Shown piece by piece: positions 17,175-26,868 of a DNA stretch of 64,000 nt (positions within the stretch are counted from its first letter, which is position 1; each line of letters opens with the position of its first letter). Origin of the DNA: JALZDI01 sp035557095 (lineage in GTDB: Bacteria; Actinomycetota; Actinomycetes; Propionibacteriales; Nocardioidaceae); the NCBI GenBank assembly GCA_035557095.1, contig DATMEB010000071.1, positions 1 through 64,000 of the forward strand, read 5' to 3'. Made by a program: the position numbers and the translations under genes. The notes beneath the pieces were generated by a model. That model saw nothing but the letters and a program-made list of their open reading frames with translations, was not told the DNA's origin and did no database searches.

Positions 17175-17196
17175 TATGATCGCGAACGTGTGTTCG
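17175..17196 (+). promoter_or_regulatory. uvrA promoter with LexA (SOS) box
   Basis: CGAAC-GTGT-GTTCG at 17183-17196 is a perfect match to the Gram-positive/actinobacterial LexA operator pattern CGAAC-N4-GTTCG. It lies directly after a TATGAT -10 hexamer (17175-17180) and about 30 bases before the uvrA GTG, so LexA would block promoter clearance until the SOS response. Confidence 0.85.
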
Positions 17197-17227
17197 AAGC
17201 CGATGAGTGAGGCGCTAGGGGCGGTTC

Positions 17228-20164
17228 GTGGCTGACCAGCTGATCGTGCGCGGGGCGCGCGAACACAACCTCAAGGACGTCTCGATCGACCTTCCGCGCG
17301 ACTCGATGATCGTCTTCACCGGACTCTCGGGCTCGGGCAAGTCGAGTCTGGCGTTCGACACGATCTTCGCCGAGGGGCAGCGTCGCTACGTCGAGAGCCT
17401 GTCCGCGTACGCCCGGCAGTTCCTGGGCCAGATGGACAAGCCCGACGTCGACTTCATCGAGGGGCTGTCGCCGGCGGTCTCCATCGACCAGAAGTCCACC
17501 TCGCGCAACCCCCGCTCGACGGTGGGCACGATCACCGAGGTCTACGACTACCTCCGGCTGCTCTACGCCCGCGCCGGCCGACCGCACTGCCCCATCTGCG
17601 GGCGCCCCATCGTCCGGCAGACGCCGCAGCAGATCGTCGACCGGGTCCTCGAGCTCGAGCAGGGTGCCCGCTTCCAGGTGCTCGCGCCGGTGGTCCGCGG
17701 GCGCAAGGGGGAGTACGCCGACCTGTTCCGGCAGCTGCAGACGCAGGGCTACTCCCGCACCCGCGTCGACGGCGAGACCCATCTGCTCACCGAGCCGCCC
17801 AAGCTCAACAAGCAGCGCAAGCACACGATCGAGGTCGTGGTCGACCGGCTGCAGGTCAAGGCCAGCGCCAAGCGGCGGCTGACCGACTCGATCGAGACCG
17901 CGCTCGGCCTCTCTGGCGGTCTCGTCACGCTCGACTTCGTCGACCTGCCCGCGGACGACCCCCACCGCGAGCGGGTGTTCTCCGAGCACCTTGCCTGTCT
18001 CTACGACGACCTGTCGTTCGAGGAGCTCGAGCCGCGGTCGTTCTCGTTCAACTCGCCGTACGGCGCGTGCACCGACTGCCACGGCATCGGCACCCGGATG
18101 GAGGTCGACCCCGAGCTCGTCGTGCCCGACCCGTCGAAGTCGCTCGACGAGGGCGCGCTGTCGCCCTGGTCGGCCGCGCACGTCGCCGACTACTTCCGCC
18201 GGCTGATCCAGGCGCTCGCCGACGAGCTCGGCTTCGACACCGACGAGCCGTTCGAGGACCTCCCGGCCAAGGCGCGCACCGCGGTGCTGCGCGGCCACCG
18301 CACCAAGGTGCACGTGCGCTACCGCAACCGCTACGGCCGCGAGCGGTCCTACTACTCCCAGTTCGAGGGCGTGATCCCGTACATCGAGCGCCGGCACCGC
18401 GAGGCCGAGACCGACACCAGCCGTGAGCGGTTCGAGGGCTTCATGCGCGAGGTGCCCTGCCCGACCTGCGACGGTGCGCGGCTCAAGCCGGTGTCGCTGG
18501 CGGTGACGCTGGGCGGGATGAGCATCGCCGAGCTGTGCGCGCTGCCGATCGGGGAGGCGTCCCAGTTCATCAACGACCTCGACCTCAGCCCGCGTGAGCG
18601 GCAGATCGCCGAGCGGGTGCTCAAGGAAATCAACGAGCGGCTGCGGTTCCTGCTCGACGTCGGCCTGCACTACCTCACGCTGAACCGGCCGTCCGGGTCG
18701 CTGTCCGGCGGCGAGGCGCAACGGATCCGGCTGGCCACGCAGATCGGCGCCGGCCTCGTCGGGGTCCTGTACGTCCTCGACGAGCCGTCGATCGGGCTGC
18801 ACCAGCGCGACAACCACCGGCTGATCGACACCCTGAAGCGGCTGCGCGACCTCGGCAACACGCTGATCGTGGTCGAGCACGACGAGGACACGATTCGCAC
18901 CTCCGACTGGGTCGTCGACATCGGGCCAGGCGCCGGCGAGCATGGCGGGCAGATCGTCGTGTCCGGGCCGGTGCAGGACCTGCTCGACCATCCCGACTCG
19001 ATCACCGGTGCCTACCTCGCCGGCCGCAACGAGATCCCGCTGCCGGTCGCGCGACGTCCGCGCACACCCGGACGAGAGCTCACCGTCCGCGGGGCGCGCG
19101 AGCACAACCTGCGCGGCATCGACGTGAGCTTCCCGCTCGGGATGTTCATCGCGATCACCGGCGTCTCCGGGTCGGGCAAGTCGACGCTGGTCAACGACAT
19201 CCTGTACAAGTCGCTGGCGCGGCGCATCTACAACGCCCGCGACATCCCGGGCCGGCACCGCACGATCACCGGTGCCGACCAGGTCGACAAGGTGATCCAC
19301 GTCGACCAGTCGCCGATCGGCCGCACGCCGCGGTCCAACCCGGCCACCTACACCGGCGTGTTCGACCATGTGCGCAGGCTGTTCGCACAGACGCCGGAGG
19401 CCAAGGTGCGCGGCTACCTGCCGGGCCGGTTCTCGTTCAACGTCAAAGGCGGACGCTGCGAGGCCTGCTCGGGCGACGGCACGCTGAAGATCGAGATGAA
19501 CTTCCTGCCCGACGTCTACGTCCCCTGCGAGGTCTGCCACGGCGCCCGTTACAACCGCGAGACGCTCGAGGTGCACTACAAGGGCAAGACCATCGCCGAG
19601 GTCCTCGACATGCCGATCGAGGAGGCCGTGGACTTTTTCGCCGCGATCCCCGCGATCTCCCGGCACCTGCGCACGCTCGTCGACGTCGGTCTCGGCTACG
19701 TCCGGCTCGGGCAGTCCGCGCCCACGCTGTCCGGCGGCGAGGCCCAGCGGGTCAAGCTCGCGTCCGAGCTGCAGAAGCGCTCCACCGGACGCACCGTGTA
19801 CGTCCTCGACGAGCCCACCACCGGCCTGCACTTCGAGGACATCCGCAAGCTGCTCGGCGTGCTCAGCCGGCTGGTCGACGCCGGCAACACGGTCATGGTG
19901 ATCGAGCACAACCTCGACGTGATCAAGACGGCCGACTGGCTGATCGACCTCGGTCCCGAGGGCGGCACCGGCGGCGGGCTCGTGGTCGCCGAGGGCACGC
20001 CTGAGGACGTCGCGGCCGACGACGCCAGCCACACCGGCGTGTTCCTCAAGCCGGTGCTGGAGGGCCGGGCCGTGCAGCCGCCCAAGCGGCGCCGCAAGGT
20101 CGCCGCCGCGTCGCGGGGCAAGAGGTCGACACCGGCTGCGAAGAAGGCCGTGACGAACCGTTGA
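17228..20164 (+). CDS. uvrA: UvrABC excinuclease subunit A
   Basis: ABC-type ATPase dimer that finds DNA lesions and delivers UvrB. The 978 aa hold two ATPase modules, each with Walker A (GLSGSGKSS near residue 35, GVSGSGKST in the second half), signature 'LSGGEAQR' and Walker B 'LDEP'. Zinc-binding cysteine pairs are seen in HCPICGRP, CTDCHGIG, CPTCDGARL, CEACSGDG and CEVCHGARY. A basic C-terminal tail of about 25 residues (KRRRKVAAASRGKR) extends beyond the core. GTG start. Under an SOS box, so DNA-damage inducible. A 1003-residue open frame on the opposite strand is a coding-bias shadow. Confidence 0.98.
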   Translation: MADQLIVRGAREHNLKDVSIDLPRDSMIVFTGLSGSGKSSLAFDTIFAEGQRRYVESLSAYARQFLGQMDKPDVDFIEGLSPAVSIDQKSTSRNPRSTVGTITEVYDYLRLLYARAGRPHCPICGRPIVRQTPQQIVDRVLELEQGARFQVLAPVVRGRKGEYADLFRQLQTQGYSRTRVDGETHLLTEPPKLNKQRKHTIEVVVDRLQVKASAKRRLTDSIETALGLSGGLVTLDFVDLPADDPHRERVFSEHLACLYDDLSFEELEPRSFSFNSPYGACTDCHGIGTRMEVDPELVVPDPSKSLDEGALSPWSAAHVADYFRRLIQALADELGFDTDEPFEDLPAKARTAVLRGHRTKVHVRYRNRYGRERSYYSQFEGVIPYIERRHREAETDTSRERFEGFMREVPCPTCDGARLKPVSLAVTLGGMSIAELCALPIGEASQFINDLDLSPRERQIAERVLKEINERLRFLLDVGLHYLTLNRPSGSLSGGEAQRIRLATQIGAGLVGVLYVLDEPSIGLHQRDNHRLIDTLKRLRDLGNTLIVVEHDEDTIRTSDWVVDIGPGAGEHGGQIVVSGPVQDLLDHPDSITGAYLAGRNEIPLPVARRPRTPGRELTVRGAREHNLRGIDVSFPLGMFIAITGVSGSGKSTLVNDILYKSLARRIYNARDIPGRHRTITGADQVDKVIHVDQSPIGRTPRSNPATYTGVFDHVRRLFAQTPEAKVRGYLPGRFSFNVKGGRCEACSGDGTLKIEMNFLPDVYVPCEVCHGARYNRETLEVHYKGKTIAEVLDMPIEEAVDFFAAIPAISRHLRTLVDVGLGYVRLGQSAPTLSGGEAQRVKLASELQKRSTGRTVYVLDEPTTGLHFEDIRKLLGVLSRLVDAGNTVMVIEHNLDVIKTADWLIDLGPEGGTGGGLVVAEGTPEDVAADDASHTGVFLKPVLEGRAVQPPKRRRKVAAASRGKRSTPAAKKAVTNR

Positions 20165-20250
20165 CGCAGCGTAGGAAGTCTTCATAGTCCACGAGGGACC
20201 TGCTTGTCCGGGATATCCTCGGGTTCAGCTGACTACGGAGGGGCTTCCAG

Positions 20251-20760
20251 ATGACCAACCCAGTTCCTGACCGAGATGGTGACGACGCCGGGCTCAACCG
20301 TCGAACCGTGCTGCGTGGCGTCGCCGTCACCGGCGTACTCGGCGCCTCGGCCTCGTTTCTCGCCGCCTGCGGCGGCGACGACTCCGGCGGCGGGTCGGCC
20401 GGTGAGTCCGACGGTGGATCCGACGGTGGGTCCGAAGGAGGCTCCGGCGGCGGTTCGGGCTCCGGGTCGTCCGGCGCCACCGACCTCGGCGCCGCCTCCG
20501 AGGTGCCGGTCGGCGGCGGGGTGGTCTTCGCCGACCAGAAGGTCGTGGTCACCCAGGCGGGCAAGGACAACTTCCAGGCGTTCTCCGCGGTGTGCACGCA
20601 CCAGGGGTGCACCGTGGGCGAGGTGACCGACGGCACCATCAACTGCCCCTGTCACGGCAGCAAGTTCAACCTCGACGGCACCGTCGCCAACGGGCCGGCG
20701 ACCGAGCCGCTGCCGCCGAAGAAGATCAACGTGCAGGGCGGCAACATCACCCTGGCCTGA
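20251..20760 (+). CDS. Tat-exported Rieske [2Fe-2S] lipoprotein
   Basis: 169-aa extracytoplasmic iron-sulfur protein. The N-terminus has a twin-arginine signal (NRRTVLRG), a hydrophobic stretch and a lipobox-like 'LAAC' near residue 37, so it is probably lipid-anchored outside the membrane. A 35-residue Gly/Ser linker precedes a compact Rieske domain with cluster ligands 'CTHQGC' and 'CPCHGS'. No partner oxidase subunit lies nearby, so its electron partner is unknown. Start supported by GGAGGGG. It is separated from uvrA by 86 bases and ends at a terminator. Confidence 0.9.
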   Translation: MTNPVPDRDGDDAGLNRRTVLRGVAVTGVLGASASFLAACGGDDSGGGSAGESDGGSDGGSEGGSGGGSGSGSSGATDLGAASEVPVGGGVVFADQKVVVTQAGKDNFQAFSAVCTHQGCTVGEVTDGTINCPCHGSKFNLDGTVANGPATEPLPPKKINVQGGNITLA

Positions 20761-20770
20761 CGTCTCGCAT

Positions 20771-20795
20771 CGACCGGGCGCCGCGCGCCCGGTCG
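20771..20795 (+). terminator. Terminator after the Rieske lipoprotein gene
   Basis: CGACCGGGCGC-CGC-GCGCCCGGTCG, perfect 11-bp stem with 3-base loop, 10 bases after the stop codon. Confidence 0.8.
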
Positions 20796-20816
20796 GCGTA
20801 CGTCCCCGGACCGCCC

Positions 20817-20829
20817 TAGGCTTGGGGCG
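20817..20829 (+). promoter_or_regulatory. Probable leaderless promoter of uvrC
   Basis: TAGGCT (20817-20822) lies six bases before the GTG start, placing the expected transcription start on the start codon. No Shine-Dalgarno is present and the -35 is weak. Confidence 0.55.
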
Positions 20830-22895
20830 TGCCAGATCCCGCGACCTATCGACCCGAGCCGGGCTCGATTCCCGAGGGGCCGGGCGTCTACCGCTTCCGC
20901 GACGAGCGGGGGCGGGTCATCTACGTCGGCAAGGCCAAGGGGCTCCGAGCCCGGCTGTCGTCGTACTTCCAGGACGTGGCGAACCTGCACCCGCGCACGC
21001 AGACGATGGTCGGCAGCGCCGCCTCGGTCGACTGGACGGTCGTCGCCAACGAGGTCGAGGCGCTGCAGCTGGAGTACTCCTGGATCAAGGAGTTCGACCC
21101 GCGCTTCAACGTCAAGTACCGCGACGACAAGTCGTACCCCTGGCTCGCGGTGACGCTGAACGAGGAGTACCCCCGCGTGATGGTGGGCCGCGGGCCCAAG
21201 CGGCGGGGCGTGCGCTACTTCGGGCCGTACTCCCACGCGTGGGCGATCCGCGAGACCGTCGACCTGCTGCTGCGGGTGTTCCCGATGCGCTCCTGCTCCA
21301 ACGGCGTGTTCAAGCGGTCGTCCCAGATCGGCCGGCCGTGCCTGCTCGGCTACATCGGCAAGTGCGCGGCGCCGTGCGTGGGCCGGGTGAGCGCTGAGGA
21401 GCACCGCGAGATCGTCGACGACTTCGTGGCGTTCATGACCGGGCAGACCAGCACCTACCTCAAGCGGCTCGAGCGGGAGATGCGTGCGGCCTCGGACCAG
21501 CAGGAGTACGAGCGTGCGGCCCGGCTGCGCGACGACATCGGCGCGCTCGAGCGCGCGATCGGCAAGAACGCCGTCGTCCTCGGCGACGCCACCGACGCCG
21601 ACGTGGTGGCCCTGGCCGAGGACCCGCTCGAGGTGGCCGTGCAGATCTTCTACGTGCGCGGCGGGCGCGTTCGCGGCCAGCGCGGCTGGGTGGCCGACAA
21701 GGTCGACGACGCCGCCACCGGTGACCTGGTCGAGCGATTCCTGCTGCAGCTCTACGACGGCGAGACCGCCGAGGCGTTTCCCCGCGAGGTCCTGGTCCCG
21801 GCCCTGCCCGACGACGTCGACGCGCTCACCGCGTGGCTGAGCGAGCGCCGCGGCAGCCGGGTCTCGGTGCGGGTGCCACAGCGCGGCGACAAGAAGTCGC
21901 TGATGGAGACGGTGGCGCGCAACGCCGGGCAGTCGCTCGCGCTGCACAAGACCAAGCGGGCCAGCGACCTGACCACGCGTACCCGGGCGCTCGAGGAGGT
22001 TCAGCGCAATCTCGCCCTGCCGGAGGCGCCGCTGCGCATCGAGTGCTTCGACGTGTCCAACCTGCAGGGCACGCAGGTCGTGGGCTCGATGGTGGTGTTC
22101 GAGGACGGCCTGCCCCGCAAGAGCGACTACCGGCGGTTCGTGGTCAAGGGCGTGGCCGGGCAGAACGACGTGGCGGCGATGCACGAGGTCGTCTCCCGCC
22201 GGTTCCGTCGCTACCTCGAGGAGCGATCCGACAGCTCTGACCTCGAGATGCCCGGGGACGGCAGCGGCGACGAGAGCCCGGCGCTGATCGACCCCGACAC
22301 CGGCCGGCCGCGCCGGTTCGCCTATGCACCGGGCCTGCTCGTCGTGGACGGCGGACCGCCACAGGTGGCGGCGGCGCAACGCGCGCTCGACGAGCTCGGC
22401 ATCGACGACGTACGCGTGTGCGGGCTGGCCAAGCGGCTGGAGGAGGTCTGGCTCCCCAGCCAGGAGGACCCGGTGATCCTGCCGCGCACCAGCGAGGGTC
22501 TGTACCTCCTGCAGCGGATCCGCGACGAGGCGCACCGGTTCGCTATCACCCACCACCGCCAGCGCCGGTCGAAGTCCATGACCTCCAGCGCGCTCGACGG
22601 GGTCCCGGGCCTGGGCACCGTGCGGCGCAAGGCGCTGCTGCGGCACTTCGGCTCGCTGAAGAAGCTGCGCGCCGCCTCGGTCGACGAGATCGCCCAGGTT
22701 CCGGGCGTGGGCCTGCACACCGCCCAGTCGGTGGCGCAGGCGCTGGTGCAACCCGCGGGCGGCACCACGACCGCGACCGTCAACACCGCCACCGGGGAGA
22801 TCCTGGACAACGCCAGCGGCCTGGGTGACGTCGGCGATAATGCGTCCCGCAACGGCACAGGGCACGAGCCCGGCGAGGAGGAACGGGATGGCTGA
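20829..22895 (+). CDS. uvrC: UvrABC excinuclease subunit C
   Basis: Dual-incision nuclease of nucleotide excision repair, 688 aa. The N-terminal GIY-YIG domain (GVYRFRDERGRVIYVGKA, about residues 17-34) makes the 3' cut. The UVR domain (YERAARLRDDIGAL, near 225) binds UvrB. The RNase H-like domain includes 'IECFDVSNLQGTQVVGSMV' and 'VVDGGPPQ' and makes the 5' cut. C-terminal helix-hairpin-helix motifs (VPGLGTVRRKALLRHFGSL, VPGVGLHTA) bind DNA. The GTG start appears leaderless. It overlaps rapZ by eight bases and heads the uvrC-rapZ-yvcK-whiA group conserved across actinobacteria. Confidence 0.97.
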   Translation: MPDPATYRPEPGSIPEGPGVYRFRDERGRVIYVGKAKGLRARLSSYFQDVANLHPRTQTMVGSAASVDWTVVANEVEALQLEYSWIKEFDPRFNVKYRDDKSYPWLAVTLNEEYPRVMVGRGPKRRGVRYFGPYSHAWAIRETVDLLLRVFPMRSCSNGVFKRSSQIGRPCLLGYIGKCAAPCVGRVSAEEHREIVDDFVAFMTGQTSTYLKRLEREMRAASDQQEYERAARLRDDIGALERAIGKNAVVLGDATDADVVALAEDPLEVAVQIFYVRGGRVRGQRGWVADKVDDAATGDLVERFLLQLYDGETAEAFPREVLVPALPDDVDALTAWLSERRGSRVSVRVPQRGDKKSLMETVARNAGQSLALHKTKRASDLTTRTRALEEVQRNLALPEAPLRIECFDVSNLQGTQVVGSMVVFEDGLPRKSDYRRFVVKGVAGQNDVAAMHEVVSRRFRRYLEERSDSSDLEMPGDGSGDESPALIDPDTGRPRRFAYAPGLLVVDGGPPQVAAAQRALDELGIDDVRVCGLAKRLEEVWLPSQEDPVILPRTSEGLYLLQRIRDEAHRFAITHHRQRRSKSMTSSALDGVPGLGTVRRKALLRHFGSLKKLRAASVDEIAQVPGVGLHTAQSVAQALVQPAGGTTTATVNTATGEILDNASGLGDVGDNASRNGTGHEPGEEERDG

Positions 22896-23757
22896 CCCCC
22901 GGGTCGAGCTGGTCGTGGTCACCGGGATGACCGGTGCCGGGCGCAGCACCGCCGCCAAGGTCCTGGAGGACCTCGGCTTCTTCGTCGTGGACAACCTCCC
23001 GCCGCAGCTGCTCGCGCACATGGTCAAGCTGGTTACGGAGGAGGCCGGCGGCGAGACCCGGATCGTGGTGGTCGTCGACGTCCGCTCGCGCTGGTTCTTC
23101 ACCGAGCTGCGGGGCTCGCTGGCCGAGATGCGCGAGTCCGGCGTACGACCGTGGGTGCTCTACCTGGAGGCCAGCGACGAGGTGCTCGTACGCCGGCAGG
23201 AGGCGGCGCGGCGACCGCATCCGTTGCAGGGCGGCGGGCGGCTGCTCGACGGGATCGCGCACGAGCGCGAGATGCTGCGTGACCTGCGCGGCGACGCCGA
23301 CCTGATCGTCGACACCTCCAGCCTCAACGTGCACCAGCTGGCCGCGAAGGTGCTCAACGCGTTCTCCCAGGAGGGCGAGGTGGCCGTCCGGGCCACAGTG
23401 GTGTCCTTCGGGTTCAAGTACGGCATCCCTGTCGACGCCGACCTGGTCGTCGACATGCGCTTCCTGCCCAACCCGCACTGGGTGCCCGAGCTGCGGCCCC
23501 ACACCGGCCTGGAGAAGGAGGTGAGCGACTACGTGATCGGGCACCCCGACGCCAAGCAGTTCCTGGACCGGTACGAGGAGCTGCTGCGCACCCTCGCCGC
23601 CGGCTACCTGCGCGAGGGCAAGCGCTACATCACGGTCGCGGTCGGGTGCACCGGCGGCAAGCACCGCAGCATCGCGATGGCCGAAGCGCTGGCCGAGCGG
23701 ATGCGGGCCAACGACATTCCCACGCTGGTCACCCATCGCGACCTGGGGCGCGAGTGA
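22888..23757 (+). CDS. rapZ: RapZ-like P-loop nucleotide-binding protein
   Basis: 289-aa P-loop protein of the RapZ/YvcJ family. In E. coli RapZ is an RNA adaptor for amino-sugar control; in actinobacteria the role is less clear. Walker A is GMTGAGRST (13-21), followed by 'LEDLGFFVVDNLPPQLL', and the conserved C-terminal domain has 'FGFKYGIP', 'DMRFLPNPHW' and 'VAVGCTGGKHRS'. ATG at 22888 is chosen from GAGGAGGAACGGG upstream and the match to family N-termini. Its start overlaps uvrC and its stop overlaps yvcK. Confidence 0.95.
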   Translation: MADPRVELVVVTGMTGAGRSTAAKVLEDLGFFVVDNLPPQLLAHMVKLVTEEAGGETRIVVVVDVRSRWFFTELRGSLAEMRESGVRPWVLYLEASDEVLVRRQEAARRPHPLQGGGRLLDGIAHEREMLRDLRGDADLIVDTSSLNVHQLAAKVLNAFSQEGEVAVRATVVSFGFKYGIPVDADLVVDMRFLPNPHWVPELRPHTGLEKEVSDYVIGHPDAKQFLDRYEELLRTLAAGYLREGKRYITVAVGCTGGKHRSIAMAEALAERMRANDIPTLVTHRDLGRE

Positions 23758-24716
23758 GCGCGGCCCAGCCGACCGACCCCCACCGGGTGGTGGCACTGGG
23801 CGGCGGGCACGGCCTGGCCGCGTCCCTGGCCGCGCTGCGCCGGGTGGTCGACGACCTGACCGCGGTCGTGACCGTGGCCGACAACGGCGGCTCCTCGGGC
23901 CGGCTGCGCAACGAGCTCGGGGTGCTGCCGCCGGGCGACCTGCGTCAGGCACTCGCGGCGCTGTGCGGTGACGACGAGTGGGGGAGCACCTGGGCGAAGG
24001 TGATGCAGCACCGGTTCGCCAGCTCCGGCGAGCTGCACAACCACGCCGTCGGAAACATGCTGATCGTGGCGCTGTGGGAGCTGCTCGGCGAGCACGTCGC
24101 CGGTCTCGACTGGGTCGCGCGGTTGCTCGGCGCCAAGGGCCGGGTGCTGCCGATGACGGCCGTACCGCTGGACATCACCGCGCGGGTGGCGGGCCTGGAC
24201 CCCGCCGACCCCGACCGGCTGGAGACCGTGCGCGGGCAGGTCGGCGTGGCCACCACGCGGGGCCGGGTCGTCGACGTCGCTCTGGAGCCGGCCGACCCAC
24301 GGGCGTGCGCCGAGGCGGTCGCGGCGGTGAAGGCGGCCTCGCACGTGGTCCTCGGACCCGGGTCGTGGTTCACCAGCGTCATCCCGCACCTGCTCGTCCC
24401 CGGCCTCAGCGACGCCCTCTGCGACACCGAGGCGACGCGCGTGGTCACGCTCAACCTCGCCCCGCAGGCGGGGGAGACCGAGGGGTTCTCGCCGGACGCG
24501 CACCTCGAGGTGCTCGCCGCGCACGCCCCGCGGGTGCGCGTCGACGTCGTCCTGGCTGACCGGCAGAGCGTGCAGGACGTAGCGGCTCTGCGGCGGGCAG
24601 CGCACTCGCTCGGCGCGGAGCTGGTCGTCGCCGACGTGGCGGTCGACGACGGGTCGCCCCGTCATGACCCGCAGCGTCTCGCGAAGGCGTACGCAGAGAT
24701 TCTGAACAGAGGCTGA
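23754..24716 (+). CDS. yvcK: YvcK/CuvA family gluconeogenesis and cell-shape factor
   Basis: 320-aa protein of the YvcK/CofD-like family, which binds UDP-sugars and is needed for growth on gluconeogenic carbon and for cell wall synthesis (CuvA in mycobacteria). Visible features are 'VVALGGGHGLAASLAALRR' at the N-terminus, 'TVADNGGSSGRLR', 'ALWELLGEHVAGLDWVARLL' and 'GPGSWFTSVIPHLLVPG'. The GTG start lies within the rapZ stop (GTGA), so translation is coupled. Longer upstream frames are rejected because homology starts here. Confidence 0.95.
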   Translation: MSAAQPTDPHRVVALGGGHGLAASLAALRRVVDDLTAVVTVADNGGSSGRLRNELGVLPPGDLRQALAALCGDDEWGSTWAKVMQHRFASSGELHNHAVGNMLIVALWELLGEHVAGLDWVARLLGAKGRVLPMTAVPLDITARVAGLDPADPDRLETVRGQVGVATTRGRVVDVALEPADPRACAEAVAAVKAASHVVLGPGSWFTSVIPHLLVPGLSDALCDTEATRVVTLNLAPQAGETEGFSPDAHLEVLAAHAPRVRVDVVLADRQSVQDVAALRRAAHSLGAELVVADVAVDDGSPRHDPQRLAKAYAEILNRG

Positions 24717-24746
24717 CAGTCTTGGGCGCCGGCTGCGAAGTCGTGG

Positions 24747-24760
24747 CAGGATCGGCGTCA
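24747..24760 (+). promoter_or_regulatory. Probable leaderless promoter of whiA
   Basis: CAGGAT (24747-24752) is seven bases before the whiA ATG with no ribosome binding site between, suggesting a separate leaderless transcript in addition to read-through from yvcK. Confidence 0.45.
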
Positions 24761-25746
24761 TGGCGATGACAGCACAGGTCAAGTCGGAGCTGGCCAGCAC
24801 CCAGGTCACCAAGTCGTGCTGCCGTAAGGCCGAGGTCTCCTCGATGCTGCGCTTCGCAGGTGGCCTGCACATCGTGAGCGGCCGCATCGTGGTCGAGGCC
24901 GAGCTCGACACCGGTGCCGCCGCCCGCCGGCTCCGCCGCGACATCCAGGAGGTCTACGGGCACGAGAGCGACGTGGTCGTGGTCTCCCCGGGTGGGCTGC
25001 GCAAGGGCACGCGGTACGTCGTCCGCGTGATCCGCGACGGCGAGGCGCTCGCGCGCCAGACCGGGCTCCTGGACGGACGCGGGCGTCCTGTACGCGGACT
25101 TCCGCCGCAGGTCGTGTCCGGCGCCGGCTGCGACGCGGTCGCGGCCTGGCGGGGTGCGTTCCTCGCCCACGGGTCGCTGACCGAGCCCGGACGCTCCTCG
25201 GCGCTCGAGATCACCTGCCCCGGCCCGGAGGCGGCGCTGGCCTTGTGCGGTTCCGCGCGCAGGCTGGGCATCTCCGCGAAGGCACGCGAGGTGCGCGGGG
25301 TCGACCGCGTCGTGATCCGCGACGGCGACGCGATCGGCGCGCTGCTCACCCGCCTCGGCGCGCACGAGGCCCTGCTGGCCTGGGAGGAACGCCGGATGCG
25401 GCGCGAAGTCCGCGCCACCGCCAACCGGCTGGCGAACTTCGACGACGCCAACCTGCGACGCTCGGCCCGCGCGGCGGTCGCCGCGGGTGCCCGCGTCGAG
25501 CGGGCGATGGAGATCCTCGGCGACGAGATCCCCGACCACCTCAAGCTGGCCGGCTCGCTGCGCCTGGAGCACAAGCAGGCCAGCCTCGAGGAGCTAGGGC
25601 AGCTGCACGACCCGCCCCTGACCAAGGACGCGATCGCCGGTCGGATCCGCCGGCTGCTGGCGATGGCGGACAAACGCGCGGAGGAGCTGGGCATTCCCGA
25701 CACCGAGTCGAGCCTGACCCCGGAGATGATCTCGGAGAGCCAGTGA
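24760..25746 (+). CDS. whiA: DNA-binding protein WhiA
   Basis: 328-aa sporulation/cell-division regulator conserved in Gram-positives. It has an N-terminal pair of LAGLIDADG homing-endonuclease-like repeats without nuclease residues (KSCCRKAEVSSMLRFAGGLHI; later LFAH-type 'GAFLAHGSLTEP') and a C-terminal helix-turn-helix (about 235-315; 'LEELGQLHDPPLTKDAIAGR'). In Streptomyces it works with WhiB at ftsZ and other division promoters; non-sporulating actinobacteria also keep it. Last gene of the uvrC group. A weak GC-rich inverted repeat (GGCGCC-GG-GGCGCC, about 25762-25775) follows. Confidence 0.96.
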   Translation: MAMTAQVKSELASTQVTKSCCRKAEVSSMLRFAGGLHIVSGRIVVEAELDTGAAARRLRRDIQEVYGHESDVVVVSPGGLRKGTRYVVRVIRDGEALARQTGLLDGRGRPVRGLPPQVVSGAGCDAVAAWRGAFLAHGSLTEPGRSSALEITCPGPEAALALCGSARRLGISAKAREVRGVDRVVIRDGDAIGALLTRLGAHEALLAWEERRMRREVRATANRLANFDDANLRRSARAAVAAGARVERAMEILGDEIPDHLKLAGSLRLEHKQASLEELGQLHDPPLTKDAIAGRIRRLLAMADKRAEELGIPDTESSLTPEMISESQ

Positions 25747-25841
25747 CCTGAGCGCCCAACCGGCGCCGGGGCGCCTTCGCGACAGCGGGTAGGGTTTCGT
25801 GCGAGCGCAACCGACATCCATATCCGAGGGAGAACATCTCC

Positions 25842-26846
<1,005 letters not shown>

Positions 26847-26868
26847 GCGCGCGCACGCACTCTCGTTG

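Noticed and set aside
17174..20185. 1003-codon open frame on the minus strand opposite uvrA
   Set aside because: Its translation is low-complexity Arg/Gly/Asp/Val-rich sequence produced by third-position GC bias of uvrA; no domain, start signal or homology.
20400..20480. Short repeats in the Rieske lipoprotein gene as a DNA repeat element
   Set aside because: They encode a Gly/Ser linker in frame; codon repetition explains them.
20652..23102. 816-codon antisense frame opposite uvrC and rapZ
   Set aside because: Shadow of strong coding genes; begins and ends without signals and crosses a terminator and several gene borders.
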